Assembly (NCBI GenBank): GCA_002840505.1
Contig: PHBC01000001.1
Coordinates: 623,901 to 687,900, forward strand
Source: Deltaproteobacteria bacterium HGW-Deltaproteobacteria-2
Lineage (GTDB): Bacteria > Desulfobacterota > Syntrophia > Syntrophales > Smithellaceae
Length of the DNA: 64,000 nt
Direction: 5' to 3'
Shown: in pieces, positions 1-8,277 of the stretch
Numbering within the stretch: the first letter of the stretch is position 1
How the letters are laid out: each line of letters starts with the position of its first letter
The notes under the pieces: generated by a model
The model's database searches: none
What the model was told of the DNA's origin: nothing
What the model saw: only the letters and a program-made list of their open reading frames with translations
Translations under genes and position numbers: made by a program

Positions 1-83
1 AAAACGGCATCGACACCGCTTTCAATGGCTGTCGTCACGAGATCTTTTTTCCAGTTGCGGCAATCGAGCCATACCTTTTTCAT
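1..83 (-). CDS. 3-dehydroquinate synthase II, N-terminal fragment (cut by window edge)
   Basis: Only the first 27 codons are inside the window. The minus-strand ATG at 83 begins a peptide reading [14 protein letters not shown] and then LVTTAIESGVDAV, which resembles the start of archaeal-type 3-dehydroquinate synthase (DHQ synthase II). That enzyme oxidatively deaminates and cyclises 2-amino-3,7-dideoxy-hept-6-ulosonate to 3-dehydroquinate. The start codon overlaps the stop of the preceding ADH synthase gene (TAATG), so the two are translationally coupled, as expected for consecutive enzymes. The identification rests on a short N-terminus plus context; the rest of the gene lies outside the window. 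Confidence 0.7.
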   Translation of the reverse strand, partial: MKKVWLDCRNWKKDLVTTAIESGVDAV

Positions 84-886
84 TATTTACCCTTTCCCTC
101 AAGAATCGCCGTTGCGGCTTTCACGCTGGCATCCTCGTGAAGAATCGCCTTGATGGCTTTGATCATACGGGAAGGATCTTTATGCTGAAAAACATTCCGG
201 CCAATAGAAACTCCTCCACCGCTGGCAAGGATGGCATTTTTGATATTATTTAAAACATCTATATCGCTTTTCGCCTTTTCGCCGCCTGCTATCAAAACCG
301 GAACGCCGCAACCTTCTACAACAGAACGGAAGCTGTCGACATCACCCGTGTAACTTACCTTGACTAAATCTGCACCAAGCTCTGCCGCAACCCGGGCTGA
401 ATGTTTAACAACAGCGACATCGCTTTCCGTCTTTATCTTCTTGCCCCGAGTATACATCATCGCCAGAAGCGGCATACCCCAGGCCTGGCATTGTTTGGAA
501 ACTTCACCAAAATCTCTAAGCATTTCCTTTTCATCGTCGGCACCGATATTGACGTGAATGGAAACGCCATCCGCACCCAATTTGATGGCTTCTTCCACGG
601 AACAAACCAGAACTTTCGAATTGGGATCGGGACTCAGCGACGTGCTGGCGGAAAGGTGAACTATCAGGCCGACATCGTGGCCGTGCCCGCGATGACCTGA
701 CCGAACTACACCTTTGTGAATCACGATAGCGTTGGCACCACCATCAACCACCTTGCCAATAGTAGTCTTCATATCTACAAGACCGGATATGGGACCTGCC
801 GTTACGCCATGATCCATAGGAACAATCAGCGTCCGGCCATTTTCACGGTTCATGATACGTTCCATCCTAATCTGTTTGCCGATCAT
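83..886 (-). CDS. 2-amino-3,7-dideoxy-D-threo-hept-6-ulosonate (ADH) synthase, class I aldolase family
   Basis: A 267-residue TIM-barrel aldolase of the DhnA / archaeal FBP-aldolase family. In the alternative shikimate pathway it transfers a 6-deoxy-5-ketofructose-derived fragment onto L-aspartate semialdehyde. Visible residues are the MDHG motif near residue 24, the Schiff-base lysine candidate K176 in LVKVSYTGD, and a late GGG phosphate-loop segment near [11 protein letters not shown] longer frame extends upstream to 982, but the ATG at 886 has a strong AGGAGG about 8 bases before it and matches the family N-terminus, so it is preferred. It overlaps the downstream DHQ synthase II start. A plain class I fructose-bisphosphate aldolase is the alternative; the neighbour argues for ADH synthase. 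Confidence 0.82.
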   Translation of the reverse strand: MIGKQIRMERIMNRENGRTLIVPMDHGVTAGPISGLVDMKTTIGKVVDGGANAIVIHKGVVRSGHRGHGHDVGLIVHLSASTSLSPDPNSKVLVCSVEEAIKLGADGVSIHVNIGADDEKEMLRDFGEVSKQCQAWGMPLLAMMYTRGKKIKTESDVAVVKHSARVAAELGADLVKVSYTGDVDSFRSVVEGCGVPVLIAGGEKAKSDIDVLNNIKNAILASGGGVSIGRNVFQHKDPSRMIKAIKAILHEDASVKAATAILEGKGK

Positions 887-1032
887 ATGTTGCCTCCTGT
901 GATTTTTATAATTAAGAAAATAAGATTTGATACTGCGTTTATTGTCAAAGACAAAACACAATGTCAAGATTATTTTAAACAATCGCGGAATAAACCAAGT
1001 AAATTCTTCTAATTAGACCCTTTCAGATATTG

Positions 1033-2016
1033 TTAGCATCGAAGTGCTGTCTTCATGATTTCCATATTCAGATTGCCACCGGACATGATCATAACCACTT
1101 TTTTTCCTGCAAGACTTTCCCTGATTTTGTAAGCCGCTATCAGGGAGACGGCGCCCGCGGCCTCTGCCAGATTATGCGTAGTTGTCAGCGCCATTCTAAT
1201 TCCTTCAAGTATCTCGTCTTCGGTCAGAAGTACGACATCACTGATGTTGTCCTTGAGGATGGTATAGGGCAGATGGAATACAGCTCTTGCGGCCAGTCCA
1301 TCGGCAACCGTATGGGCTTCATCAAGAGTTACAATTTCTCCCTTCTTCCATGAATTATAAAAGGATGCGGCATTCTGAGCTTCTACGCCAATTATCTCAA
1401 TTGCCGGTTTGAGTGCACGCATTGTTTTTAAAAGCGACGCGCAACCGGCACCGCCGCCGATAGGACAAATAATAGTATCTACTCCCGGCAGGTCTTCCAT
1501 GATCTCCAGTCCAATAGTGGCAAGGCCATTTAAAATTTCCGGCTCGTTGCCCTGCTGAACATAGTAATAACCGGCGCTGTCCACAAGTTCTTCGCAGTAT
1601 GATTGCGCGTCGTAGAAATCATCTCCGTGGACAATAAGTTCCGCGCCGTAACTTTCTATTGTTCTGTTAATTTCAGGATTGTTGTGCTCCGGCACTACAA
1701 CCGTGCAGGGCACATTAAACCATTGTCCCGCCCAAGCCATGGCCAATCCATGATTGCCTCTGGTCGCGACAAGTATTCCGGCCTCCAGTTCCTCACGGGA
1801 CATATGATGGAAGAAATTGAGCGCCCCTCTTATTTTGAATGATCCGGTCGGATTGTGGTTTTCGTGCTTGACGAACGCCTCGCAACCGATAAGTCTGGAA
1901 AGTTCCGGATAATGAGTCAGGTTTGTTCTATTGAGGTACTTGTAAATAACGGATCTGGCCATGAAAGCCTTCGGCAGATTAACCTGCATACTCAACATTT
2001 CATATTTCTTCAGCAT
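1033..2016 (-). CDS. Threonine ammonia-lyase-like PLP enzyme (serine/threonine dehydratase family)
   Basis: A 327-residue fold-type II PLP enzyme. The PLP lysine is K61 in GSFKIRGA, and the glycine-rich phosphate loop reads IGGGAG around residue 190. The family deaminates threonine to 2-oxobutyrate (isoleucine precursor or catabolism) or serine to pyruvate. No C-terminal ACT-like regulatory domain follows the catalytic part, so this is the short, catabolic/TdcB-like architecture rather than feedback-inhibited biosynthetic IlvA. The ATG at 2016 is preceded by AAAGGAGGG, a strong ribosome-binding site. Related dehydratases (serine racemase, hydroxyaspartate dehydratase) share these motifs, so the substrate is not certain. 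It appears to be transcribed on its own. Confidence 0.82.
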   Translation of the reverse strand: MLKKYEMLSMQVNLPKAFMARSVIYKYLNRTNLTHYPELSRLIGCEAFVKHENHNPTGSFKIRGALNFFHHMSREELEAGILVATRGNHGLAMAWAGQWFNVPCTVVVPEHNNPEINRTIESYGAELIVHGDDFYDAQSYCEELVDSAGYYYVQQGNEPEILNGLATIGLEIMEDLPGVDTIICPIGGGAGCASLLKTMRALKPAIEIIGVEAQNAASFYNSWKKGEIVTLDEAHTVADGLAARAVFHLPYTILKDNISDVVLLTEDEILEGIRMALTTTHNLAEAAGAVSLIAAYKIRESLAGKKVVMIMSGGNLNMEIMKTALRC

Positions 2017-2083
2017 AAATCCCTCCTTTATAATTAAGGATCATATATGTTGGCTCGAATGCTATTTATAACAAATTCTCCAT

Positions 2084-3373
2084 CTAAATATGCTTGCTTA
2101 TCAGGTCGGCGTATCTGGCAGAGGCACCAATATTGGCCAGCACAGCCTCTCTTCCTTTTTCGCCACGGCTGATGATTTCTTCAGGATGAGTAAGCAGTTG
2201 AATAATTCCCCGCAGCAATTCTTCCTCGTTTTTTACCGTGATGCCGCAGCCTTCATCTTCCAGCAAAGCTCTTTCCTGGCTGAAATCTTCCATTGAAGGA
2301 CCGTAAAAAATTACTTTCCCCCAGGCCGCCGCCTCTAAAATATTTTGTCCACCTTTGGGAACAAGACTGCCGCCACAATAAACAATAGTGGCCAGCGAAT
2401 AAACCTTAAATAGTTCTCCGATAACATCAACGACAATGATTCGCTCGTCGTTTCTGGGACGTCCATTGTTCATATCCGAGAGTGTTATGAAATCGTTTAA
2501 ATTTGCCTGCCGTAAAAGATTTATAACATCATTAGTCCTTTCAATGTGACGCGGTACAATAATGAGTTTAAAATCATGATAACGTTTTAAAATATCCTGA
2601 TAAACGCTAATGACAATTTTTTCTTCACCTTCATGCGTGCTGCCGGCAACAAAAAATCTTTCGTTTCCCCGCGCGTTGAAACGCAAACATATTTCCTTTT
2701 GCAAAGCCGGTGAAACCATTGCCGCCAATCCGTCGTACTTGGCATTTCCCAGCACTTTAACTTTTGTGGAATCCAAACCGATAGCCCTGATCCTTTCCGC
2801 GTCAATCACGGAAATCATTCCGGCGGCATCCAGATTATCCAGAATTTTTCTCCAGAAAAATGCCGTCTTAAGGTAACGGCGATAAGAGCGGGGAGAAATC
2901 CTTCCATTGACCATCAATGTTTTTATCCGAAACTCTTTGCAAACACGAAGGAAATTAGGCCAAAGCTCCGTTTCCACGAGTACAAAAACATCGGCTTTAG
3001 CTAATTTGATAATTTTACGCACAACAAATGAAATATCCAGAGGGAAATAAATAAATGCGTCCGCTCCCTTGATAAATCTGCGCGCCATTTCCTGGCCTGT
3101 TTCCGTGGAAGTAGAAAAAATGACCTTTATTTCCGGCCTTTTCATTTTCAGGCACGCAACTATCGGTGCGGCGGCGGTAACCTCACCAACTGAAACCGCG
3201 TGAATCCAGACTCGCGGCCCATCCTTCAGATTAGTCAGTATTCTTAACTGTTGTCCACCTAGTTTCGGGATTATGCTTTTGCGGTATTTACCGGTAAAAA
3301 TTATTTTCAATAAAAAATAGGGCGCAATAAATATCGCGGCAGCAGATAAAATAATATTGTAGAGAATATACAT
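2084..3373 (-). CDS. waaA: 3-deoxy-D-manno-octulosonic acid (Kdo) transferase
   Basis: A 429-residue GT30 glycosyltransferase that adds Kdo from CMP-Kdo to lipid IVA at the inner face of the cytoplasmic membrane. It starts with a single hydrophobic anchor (about residues 4-26). Family motifs include HAVSVGEV, VETELWPNF and the GGSLVPKGGQNILEA nucleotide-sugar loop near the C-terminus. The open frame runs on upstream to 3547, but that stretch is the repeat element at 3428-3590 and does not look like WaaA, so the ATG at 3373, which begins MYILYN directly before the membrane anchor, is chosen; its ribosome-binding site is weak. The gene lies far from the LPS block at 51-62 kb but belongs to the same pathway. 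Confidence 0.93.
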   Translation of the reverse strand: MYILYNIILSAAAIFIAPYFLLKIIFTGKYRKSIIPKLGGQQLRILTNLKDGPRVWIHAVSVGEVTAAAPIVACLKMKRPEIKVIFSTSTETGQEMARRFIKGADAFIYFPLDISFVVRKIIKLAKADVFVLVETELWPNFLRVCKEFRIKTLMVNGRISPRSYRRYLKTAFFWRKILDNLDAAGMISVIDAERIRAIGLDSTKVKVLGNAKYDGLAAMVSPALQKEICLRFNARGNERFFVAGSTHEGEEKIVISVYQDILKRYHDFKLIIVPRHIERTNDVINLLRQANLNDFITLSDMNNGRPRNDERIIVVDVIGELFKVYSLATIVYCGGSLVPKGGQNILEAAAWGKVIFYGPSMEDFSQERALLEDEGCGITVKNEEELLRGIIQLLTHPEEIISRGEKGREAVLANIGASARYADLISKHI

Positions 3374-3427
3374 GGCGCTATTTTTAGATTTTTCCGCCGT
3401 AGTGTCAAGGGAATTAATGAGTCCCAA

Positions 3428-3590
3428 GTAATGTCCTCCGCTGGCGGAGGTGTCACGTAGTGACGGAGGTGGATAAAATTCATGTAATTCGCAACTGACC
3501 AATACTACGTATGCTTCGAAAATTTCCACCCCTTTGCCCCCGGACATTACTCACTACACACAATCAATATTTGCAATTGCGATACAGTCT
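3428..3590. repeat. MITE-like dispersed repeat, copy 1
   Basis: A non-coding element whose second copy is at 36631-36809. It begins GTAATGTCC and an inverted GGACATTAC sits at 3542-3550; about 40 further bases (ATATTTGCAATTGCGA region) are also shared with copy 2. Inside, GGAGGTGGATAAAATTC and AAAATTTCCACCCC are common to both copies. The inner hairpin differs: GTCACGTAGTGAC here, a CCCGAT/ATCGGG stem in copy 2, and both remain self-complementary. It sits directly upstream of waaA. No transposase is present, so it is non-autonomous if mobile. Confidence 0.75.
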
Positions 3591-3661
3591 TTTCGTAAAG
3601 GAATGACAAAAATGGCCAAAATTGATTTTTTATTAGATCATCAAAGATAACAACCCCGTGG

Positions 3662-3688
3662 TTGACAACGGCTGCTCTTTAGTATAAT
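3662..3688 (+). promoter_or_regulatory. Sigma-70-type promoter for rpe
   Basis: TTGACA at 3662-3667 and a perfect TATAAT at 3683-3688, separated by 15 bases, sit about 35 bases upstream of the rpe start. The spacer is slightly short, but both hexamers match consensus exactly. Confidence 0.65.
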
Positions 3689-3724
3689 TTACATCTACAA
3701 AAGAAACGGGAAAATAAAAATTAA

Positions 3725-4393
3725 ATGAAAAAAATAATAGCACCTTCGATCCTTTCCGCCGACAGCAGTAGACTGAGTGAGGAAATTGCTGCTATAGAAA
3801 AAGCCGGCGCGGACTGGATTCATATTGATGTAATGGACGGTCATTTTGTTCCCAACATTACCCTGGGTCCGGCCATAATATCAACTTTAAGAAAAACAAC
3901 AAAACTCCCTTTCGATGTACACCTGATGATTGAAAATCCCGAAAGGTACATCGAATCTTTTTCTCAAGCCGGCGCGGACATTATTACAGTACATGTGGAA
4001 GCGGCTAATCATCTTCACCGGACAATCGATATCATCAAAAAGGCCGGGAAAAAAGCAGGCGTTTCATTAAATCCGGCAACATCTTTGACGCAAATCGAAG
4101 AAATTATTCACGATATCGATCTGCTGTTGATTATGAGCGTTAATCCTGGATTCGGCGGCCAGCAATTTATCAAAACCTCTTTACCAAAAATTGTCAGGGC
4201 AAAAACAATGCTGGAAGCTTCGCCATATAAAGTGCTGCTGGAAGTTGATGGAGGAGTAAATCTAAAAAACATTGGCGATATAGCTCAGGCGGGAGCCGAT
4301 GTTATCGTTGCCGGTGCCGCGGTTTTCGGCAGTGACGACTATAAGAAAACGATTGCTTCATTAAAAACTGTCGCTAATAGTCAGACAACTTAG
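3725..4393 (+). CDS. rpe: Ribulose-phosphate 3-epimerase
   Basis: A 222-residue (beta/alpha)8 barrel that interconverts ribulose 5-phosphate and xylulose 5-phosphate in the pentose phosphate pathway. Diagnostic segments are PSILSAD, the metal-binding HIDVMDGHFVPN (H33, D35), VHLMI, SVNPGFGGQ and the C-terminal VDGGVN carrying the second catalytic aspartate. The length is typical. It stands alone on the plus strand with its own consensus promoter and a hairpin downstream at 4484-4504. The ribosome-binding site is weak and A-rich. Confidence 0.96.
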   Translation: MKKIIAPSILSADSSRLSEEIAAIEKAGADWIHIDVMDGHFVPNITLGPAIISTLRKTTKLPFDVHLMIENPERYIESFSQAGADIITVHVEAANHLHRTIDIIKKAGKKAGVSLNPATSLTQIEEIIHDIDLLLIMSVNPGFGGQQFIKTSLPKIVRAKTMLEASPYKVLLEVDGGVNLKNIGDIAQAGADVIVAGAAVFGSDDYKKTIASLKTVANSQTT

Positions 4394-4480
4394 ATTTCCA
4401 GAGAATAAAATAACATCTTCCATTTTCATGCTTGTTGTATGTCGGGAAGAAAATCTCCTCTGAAGAAGGGTAAAAACAAA

Positions 4481-4510
4481 AAACCCGCACCAAAAGGCAG
4501 CGGGCTTATT
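4481..4510 (+). terminator. Short hairpin terminator after rpe
   Basis: CCCGC at 4484-4488 pairs with GCGGG at 4500-4504 and is flanked by an A-run upstream and a T-rich stretch downstream. It could act in both directions; the better U-run (GCGGGTTTTTT) is on the minus strand. The remaining roughly 210 bases before the next promoter are AT-rich with no recognisable gene. Confidence 0.55.
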
Positions 4511-4722
4511 TGTTGAAGATTATGCGTTTTTACTTTGCTATTTTTGCCATTACACTTAATTACGATTGCTTATACTTTATCAAACCAAAAACAAAAATCA
4601 AGCAATATTTTTAAAAAATTGGCCGTCTACTTAAATCAACAAAGATAACAATTACTTATTGATCGCAAACAAGTATTTTAGTCAAAACCGTTGGGTGCAA
4701 CTGGAAATTATAAATTTTGTGC

Positions 4723-4750
4723 TTGACAAGGCAAAAAAAAAGCGTATTTT
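4723..4750 (+). promoter_or_regulatory. Promoter for the small lipoprotein gene
   Basis: TTGACA at 4723-4728 and TATTTT at 4745-4750 with a 16-base A-rich spacer, about 70 bases upstream of the lipoprotein start. Confidence 0.55.
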
Positions 4751-4820
4751 TGCAAGCAATGTAAGGACTTGTTATATTAATACAACCTTTATTAAATCTT
4801 TGAAAGGAGGTTTGCGGATA

Positions 4821-5012
4821 ATGAAAAAAATATTTGCTATTTTTGTTGCTATGCTGTTCGTTGCATCTTTATCTATTTCAGTTGTAGGATGCAAAAAAGC
4901 TGAAGAACCTGCACCGGCTCCTGCTGTTGAAACACCTGCTCCGGCTCCCGATGCTGCACCTGCAGGCACTGCAGTTCCTGCTCCTGAAGCTGCGCCTGCA
5001 CCTGCAAAATAA
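4821..5012 (+). CDS. Small Ala/Pro-rich lipoprotein
   Basis: A 63-residue secreted peptide: KK-start, hydrophobic signal segment (residues 4-22), lipobox ending VVGC with the lipidated cysteine at C24, then a low-complexity tail made of Pro-Ala-Glu repeats (APAPA, APAPD, APEAA). ATG at 4821 has AAAGGAGG 11 bases upstream; a longer in-frame reading from 4659 includes the promoter and is rejected. A strong terminator follows, making this a monocistronic, probably well-expressed unit. The tail resembles proline-alanine linkers that span peptidoglycan or the periplasm, but no enzymatic domain exists. Function is unknown; a structural or stress-type lipoprotein is plausible. Confidence 0.75.
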   Translation: MKKIFAIFVAMLFVASLSISVVGCKKAEEPAPAPAVETPAPAPDAAPAGTAVPAPEAAPAPAK

Positions 5013-5040
5013 TTGCTTAATAACAATTTGCAGACAAATT

Positions 5041-5081
5041 AATCGGGTGTTCACTTTTTAAGTGAATGCCCGATTTTTTTA
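5041..5081 (+). terminator. Rho-independent terminator after the lipoprotein gene
   Basis: ATCGGG at 5042-5047 pairs with CCCGAT at 5069-5074 around an inner TTCACTT/AAGTGAA stem, followed by seven T's. This is a strong intrinsic terminator on the plus strand. Confidence 0.9.
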
Positions 5082-5224
5082 TAAAGAAACAAATCTGCAC
5101 CAGCGAAAACAGCCGGTATTCATTTTTTTTATTTTCTGGATTTTTGCGACATTTGTCGAAGCTTGCGCTGTTTATTCCGGCACACGCCGGATTTGCGTAC
5201 GACGACAGTCGTGCGTTTGTGTTT

Positions 5225-5977
5225 TTATTCCTGAACAGGGAAGAGACTGTTTTTAATCAATTTCATTTTTGCCAGACGAAAAGTCAGCGCAGTCATCAGA
5301 CAGCCGAAACCGTATTTCATGCTTCGGTTAAAATTTATGGATGAAGCTTCGGCAAAATAACTTGTCGGACAACTCACCTCCGCTATCGTGTAACCAAGCC
5401 AGACAATCTGGGCAAGCATCTGATTATCGAAAACAAAATCATCGGAATTATTTTTCAGCGGCAGTTTCAGCAAAAGTTCGCGGGAAAAAGCGCGATAGCC
5501 GGTGTGATATTCGGAAAGTTTTGCTCCGATTAAAATATTTTCCGTAAGGGTCAGAAAGCGATTGGCGATATATTTCCACAGCGGCATGCCGCCTTTTAAG
5601 GCATAGCCGCCTAAGATGCGGGAACCAAGGACACAATGATAAAGGCCGTTGCAGATCATTGAAGTCATCGCCGGAATCAGCTTGGGCGTGTACTGATAAT
5701 CAGGATGCACCATAATGATGATGTCCGCACCCTCTTCCAGCGCCAGCCGGTAACAGGTTTTTTGATTACCTCCGTAGCCGAGATTGCGTTCATGCACAAA
5801 AACTTTCGTCAGAGGAAGATTATCTGCGACTTTCACGGTATTGTCCGGGCTGGCGTCGTCGACAAGAATAACCTTGTCCACGACGCCCTGCGCCATGACT
5901 TCATGATATGTTTTCATGATGGTTTTCTCGGCGTTGTATGCCGGCATGACCACCACTACTTTTTTATTCTGAAACAT
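5225..5977 (-). CDS. Family 2 glycosyltransferase (dolichol-phosphate-mannose-synthase-like)
   Basis: A 250-residue GT-A fold glycosyltransferase. It has the N-terminal VVMPAYNAEKT segment, the nucleotide-sugar aspartates in LVDDASPDNT (D40/D41), the RNLGYGGNQ segment, and MVHPDYQY carrying the metal-binding region. There is no long C-terminal membrane domain, so it resembles soluble or peripheral polyprenyl-phosphate sugar transferases. It lies 21 bases after the nitronate-monooxygenase-like gene, on the same strand, possibly one transcript with that gene and hbd, although no functional link is obvious. The sugar donor and acceptor cannot be read from sequence. Confidence 0.85.
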   Translation of the reverse strand: MFQNKKVVVVMPAYNAEKTIMKTYHEVMAQGVVDKVILVDDASPDNTVKVADNLPLTKVFVHERNLGYGGNQKTCYRLALEEGADIIIMVHPDYQYTPKLIPAMTSMICNGLYHCVLGSRILGGYALKGGMPLWKYIANRFLTLTENILIGAKLSEYHTGYRAFSRELLLKLPLKNNSDDFVFDNQMLAQIVWLGYTIAEVSCPTSYFAEASSINFNRSMKYGFGCLMTALTFRLAKMKLIKNSLFPVQE

Positions 5978-5998
5978 GCCTCATCCCAGCCGCTCTTT

Positions 5999-7036
5999 TT
6001 AAGCAAAATGAGCGTCAAGTTTCTGCTGCTGCTGCTTTGCCTCCACTGTCATTCTTTCCATCAGTTCGGCCACGGTCGGCTCATCGTGAAGCAGGCCCAT
6101 TACCTGCCCTACGGGAAGCACACCTTCCTTCGTGTCGCCGTCTTCCGTGGCAACTCTGATCGCATGGAAACCGTTCGCCATGAAAGCCAGTTGTTTGGCG
6201 GTTTTCCAGCCTGCCAACATAACACCCACAAACAGTTTGAAGAAAGGCAATTTTAACTGCTTGGCAATCTCCTGCGCATGTATGAAAGCCGCCGGCAGAT
6301 TTAACCCTTTCTTGACGGCTCTTTCGGCGGCATCGGTCTTCATGATACGGCAGAGTAGTCCGTCAAATCGATCCGAATACAAAGTATCCTCGACGCCTTT
6401 TTCCATGGACAGTTTTTTATAAACATCATGAAGAGGACTTTCTTTAGTTGTCATAAAGCGGGTGCCCATAGCGATTCCTTCCGCGCCCAGAGCCAGCGCC
6501 GCCGCCAGACCGCGTCCGTCACCGAAACCGCCGGTGGCGATGACGGGAATCTTCACCGCGTCGACCAGCGACGGAACCAGCACCAGAGAAGTAACATGCT
6601 CGCCATGCGCCGCCGCCTCGTGGCCGGTGGAGATAACGCCATCGCAGCCGTAATCTTCCGCACGTTTTGCATGTCGTGCGTTAACCACAGTCGCAATAAC
6701 TTTACCTCCGTAAGTATGCGCTTCCTTTACTATCCAGTCACCTTTACCCAGAGAGAAATTAATAACAGGCACTTTTTCTTCCAGCAATACTTTGGCGTTT
6801 TCTGCAGCACCCGGAAATAAAAGAGTAGCATTGGCACCGAAAGGTTTGTCCGTAAGGGAACGAATCTCTTTAATCGCTTTTCGTGTCAAATCGGCATTCA
6901 GGGGACCTGTTGCCAGAATTCCCAAGCCTCCGGCATTGGAAACGGCGGCAACCATTTTGGGCGTACTTATCCAACTCATTCCGGATAAAATAATGGGATA
7001 TTTGATTCCAAAAAGCTCTGTAATCCTGGTTTTCAT
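5999..7036 (-). CDS. Nitronate monooxygenase / FabK-like FMN-dependent enzyme
   Basis: A 345-residue FMN TIM-barrel of the 2-nitropropane dioxygenase family. Seen are the N-terminal KYPIILSGMSWIS segment, SNAGGLGIL, the central STGHEAAAHG containing the conserved histidine region, IATGGFGDGRGL and GAEGIAMGTRF, which bind FMN phosphate. The family includes nitronate monooxygenases and the enoyl-ACP reductase FabK; in anaerobes many members have unproven substrates. It is followed at 18 bases on the upstream side by hbd. Lying next to a beta-oxidation gene, it might act on acyl thioesters, but that is inference. Confidence 0.82.
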   Translation of the reverse strand: MKTRITELFGIKYPIILSGMSWISTPKMVAAVSNAGGLGILATGPLNADLTRKAIKEIRSLTDKPFGANATLLFPGAAENAKVLLEEKVPVINFSLGKGDWIVKEAHTYGGKVIATVVNARHAKRAEDYGCDGVISTGHEAAAHGEHVTSLVLVPSLVDAVKIPVIATGGFGDGRGLAAALALGAEGIAMGTRFMTTKESPLHDVYKKLSMEKGVEDTLYSDRFDGLLCRIMKTDAAERAVKKGLNLPAAFIHAQEIAKQLKLPFFKLFVGVMLAGWKTAKQLAFMANGFHAIRVATEDGDTKEGVLPVGQVMGLLHDEPTVAELMERMTVEAKQQQQKLDAHFA

Positions 7037-7053
7037 AAAAATATTCTCCTAAT

Positions 7054-7911
7054 TTATTTTTTGCTGTAATCGTACACGCCGCGACCGGTCTTTCGCCCGA
7101 AGCGACCCGCGCGGACAAGTTTTCTTAACATAAGAGCCGGACGGTATTTGTCGCCCAGTTCTTTGTACAAATCTTCCATAATGTGCAGCAGCGTATCAAG
7201 ACCGACCAGATCAGCCAGCGCCAATGGTCCAATGGGATGATTACATCCCAGCATCATGCCCTTATCGATATCCTCGGCGGAAGCGAGTCCTTCATCCAGA
7301 ACGTAGAAAGCTTCATTGAGCATCAGGCACAGTATGCGGTTTACGACAAACGCCGGAGCTTCTTTTACTACAATAACTTCTTTGCCGATTTTTTTGCCCC
7401 ATGCTTTGGCGACTTCCAGCGTTTCAGCGGAAGTCTGATAACAGCAGATTATTTCCAGAAGTTTCATAACGGGAACCGGATTGAAAAAATGAGTGCCGAT
7501 TACCTTATCCGGACGTTTGGTTACGGATGCCATTTCCGTGATACTTAGTCCTGAAGTATTCGTGAAAAACAGACAATGCGGAGGAACTACTCCTTCGAGT
7601 TCTTCATAAACTTTCTTTTTAACAGCCATAACTTCTATGACAACTTCCACTACAATATCCGCTCCTGTTGCCGCTTCTTTGATATCCAAAGTAGGCTTGA
7701 TGCGGCCAAGAATCGCGTCCATCTGCTCTTTGGTAATTTTGCCTTTTTCCGTATCGCGGCTGAGGTTCTTTTTAATCGTGTTCATCCCGCCATCAATAAA
7801 GCGCTGTTCAATATCGCGCATGGTTACTTCATACCCCGCTTGCGCGCATATCTGCGCTATTCCACTGCCCATCAATCCGGCGCCCAACACACAAACTTTT
7901 TTAATTTCCAT
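7054..7911 (-). CDS. hbd: 3-hydroxybutyryl-CoA dehydrogenase
   Basis: A 285-residue NAD-dependent dehydrogenase interconverting 3-hydroxyacyl-CoA and acetoacetyl-CoA. The Rossmann motif is [13 protein letters not shown] (G10, G12, G15), the [13 protein letters not shown] segment holds the catalytic His-Glu environment, and the C-terminal half contains [16 protein letters not shown] typical of the short, stand-alone bacterial HBD/PaaH type. Length is typical. It would serve butyrate or fatty-acid oxidation, or synthesis, depending on the organism. It appears to be the promoter-proximal gene of a three-gene minus-strand run (hbd, FMN enzyme, glycosyltransferase). Confidence 0.94.
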   Translation of the reverse strand: MEIKKVCVLGAGLMGSGIAQICAQAGYEVTMRDIEQRFIDGGMNTIKKNLSRDTEKGKITKEQMDAILGRIKPTLDIKEAATGADIVVEVVIEVMAVKKKVYEELEGVVPPHCLFFTNTSGLSITEMASVTKRPDKVIGTHFFNPVPVMKLLEIICCYQTSAETLEVAKAWGKKIGKEVIVVKEAPAFVVNRILCLMLNEAFYVLDEGLASAEDIDKGMMLGCNHPIGPLALADLVGLDTLLHIMEDLYKELGDKYRPALMLRKLVRAGRFGRKTGRGVYDYSKK

Positions 7912-7937
7912 TTCTATTTCCCCTTTAACATGTATTT

Positions 7938-8083
7938 TAATGAGTCCCCGGTTTCAGAAGCAAAGCGCGCTGAAACTTGCGGCTCGAATTAATGAAACTC
8001 AAATATTACAAACGCAGTGCGGTAATATTTGTAAGTTGTAATGAGGCCCAAACTTCAAAAGCAAATAACCTAAAGGTCACGAT
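7938..8083. repeat. Palindromic repeat cluster (constant-loop hairpins), copy A
   Basis: The 366-base gap 7912-8277 holds no gene. It contains TAATGAGTCCCC followed by a hairpin with stem GGTTTCAG/CTGAAAC and loop AAGCAAAGCGCG, then a second hairpin CAAATATTAC/GTAATATTTG with loop AAACGCAGTGCG, then an AACTTCAAAAGC...AATAACCTAAAGGTCAC segment that recurs at 10990-11019. The loops and the TAATGAG lead-in are shared with copies near 36.3-36.5 kb. Confidence 0.65.
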
Positions 8084-8277
8084 AGGATCACTATAGGCGT
8101 ATTGACTTTTTTCAGCCGGTGTGCAGGCTAACAAACTATGCGAGCCAAAGTCAAGGAAAAACCCCGGATGGGGAAACATCAGAATTTCATTGAACAAAAA
8201 ACTTTGATATGCAATCATACAACCCTGATTTTAAAGGATAAGTCAAAGCAATAATTGTCATTCTGGGTATAAGGTAC

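Noticed and set aside
3374-3547. N-terminal extension of waaA to 3547
   Set aside because: The extra codons fall in the MITE-like repeat, whose second copy is non-coding, and WaaA normally starts directly before its membrane anchor.
4772-5026. Long Gly/Ala/Ser-rich reading frame antisense to the small lipoprotein
   Set aside because: It is the mirror of the Pro/Ala repeat coding on the plus strand, where signal peptide, lipobox, ribosome-binding site, promoter and terminator all support the gene.
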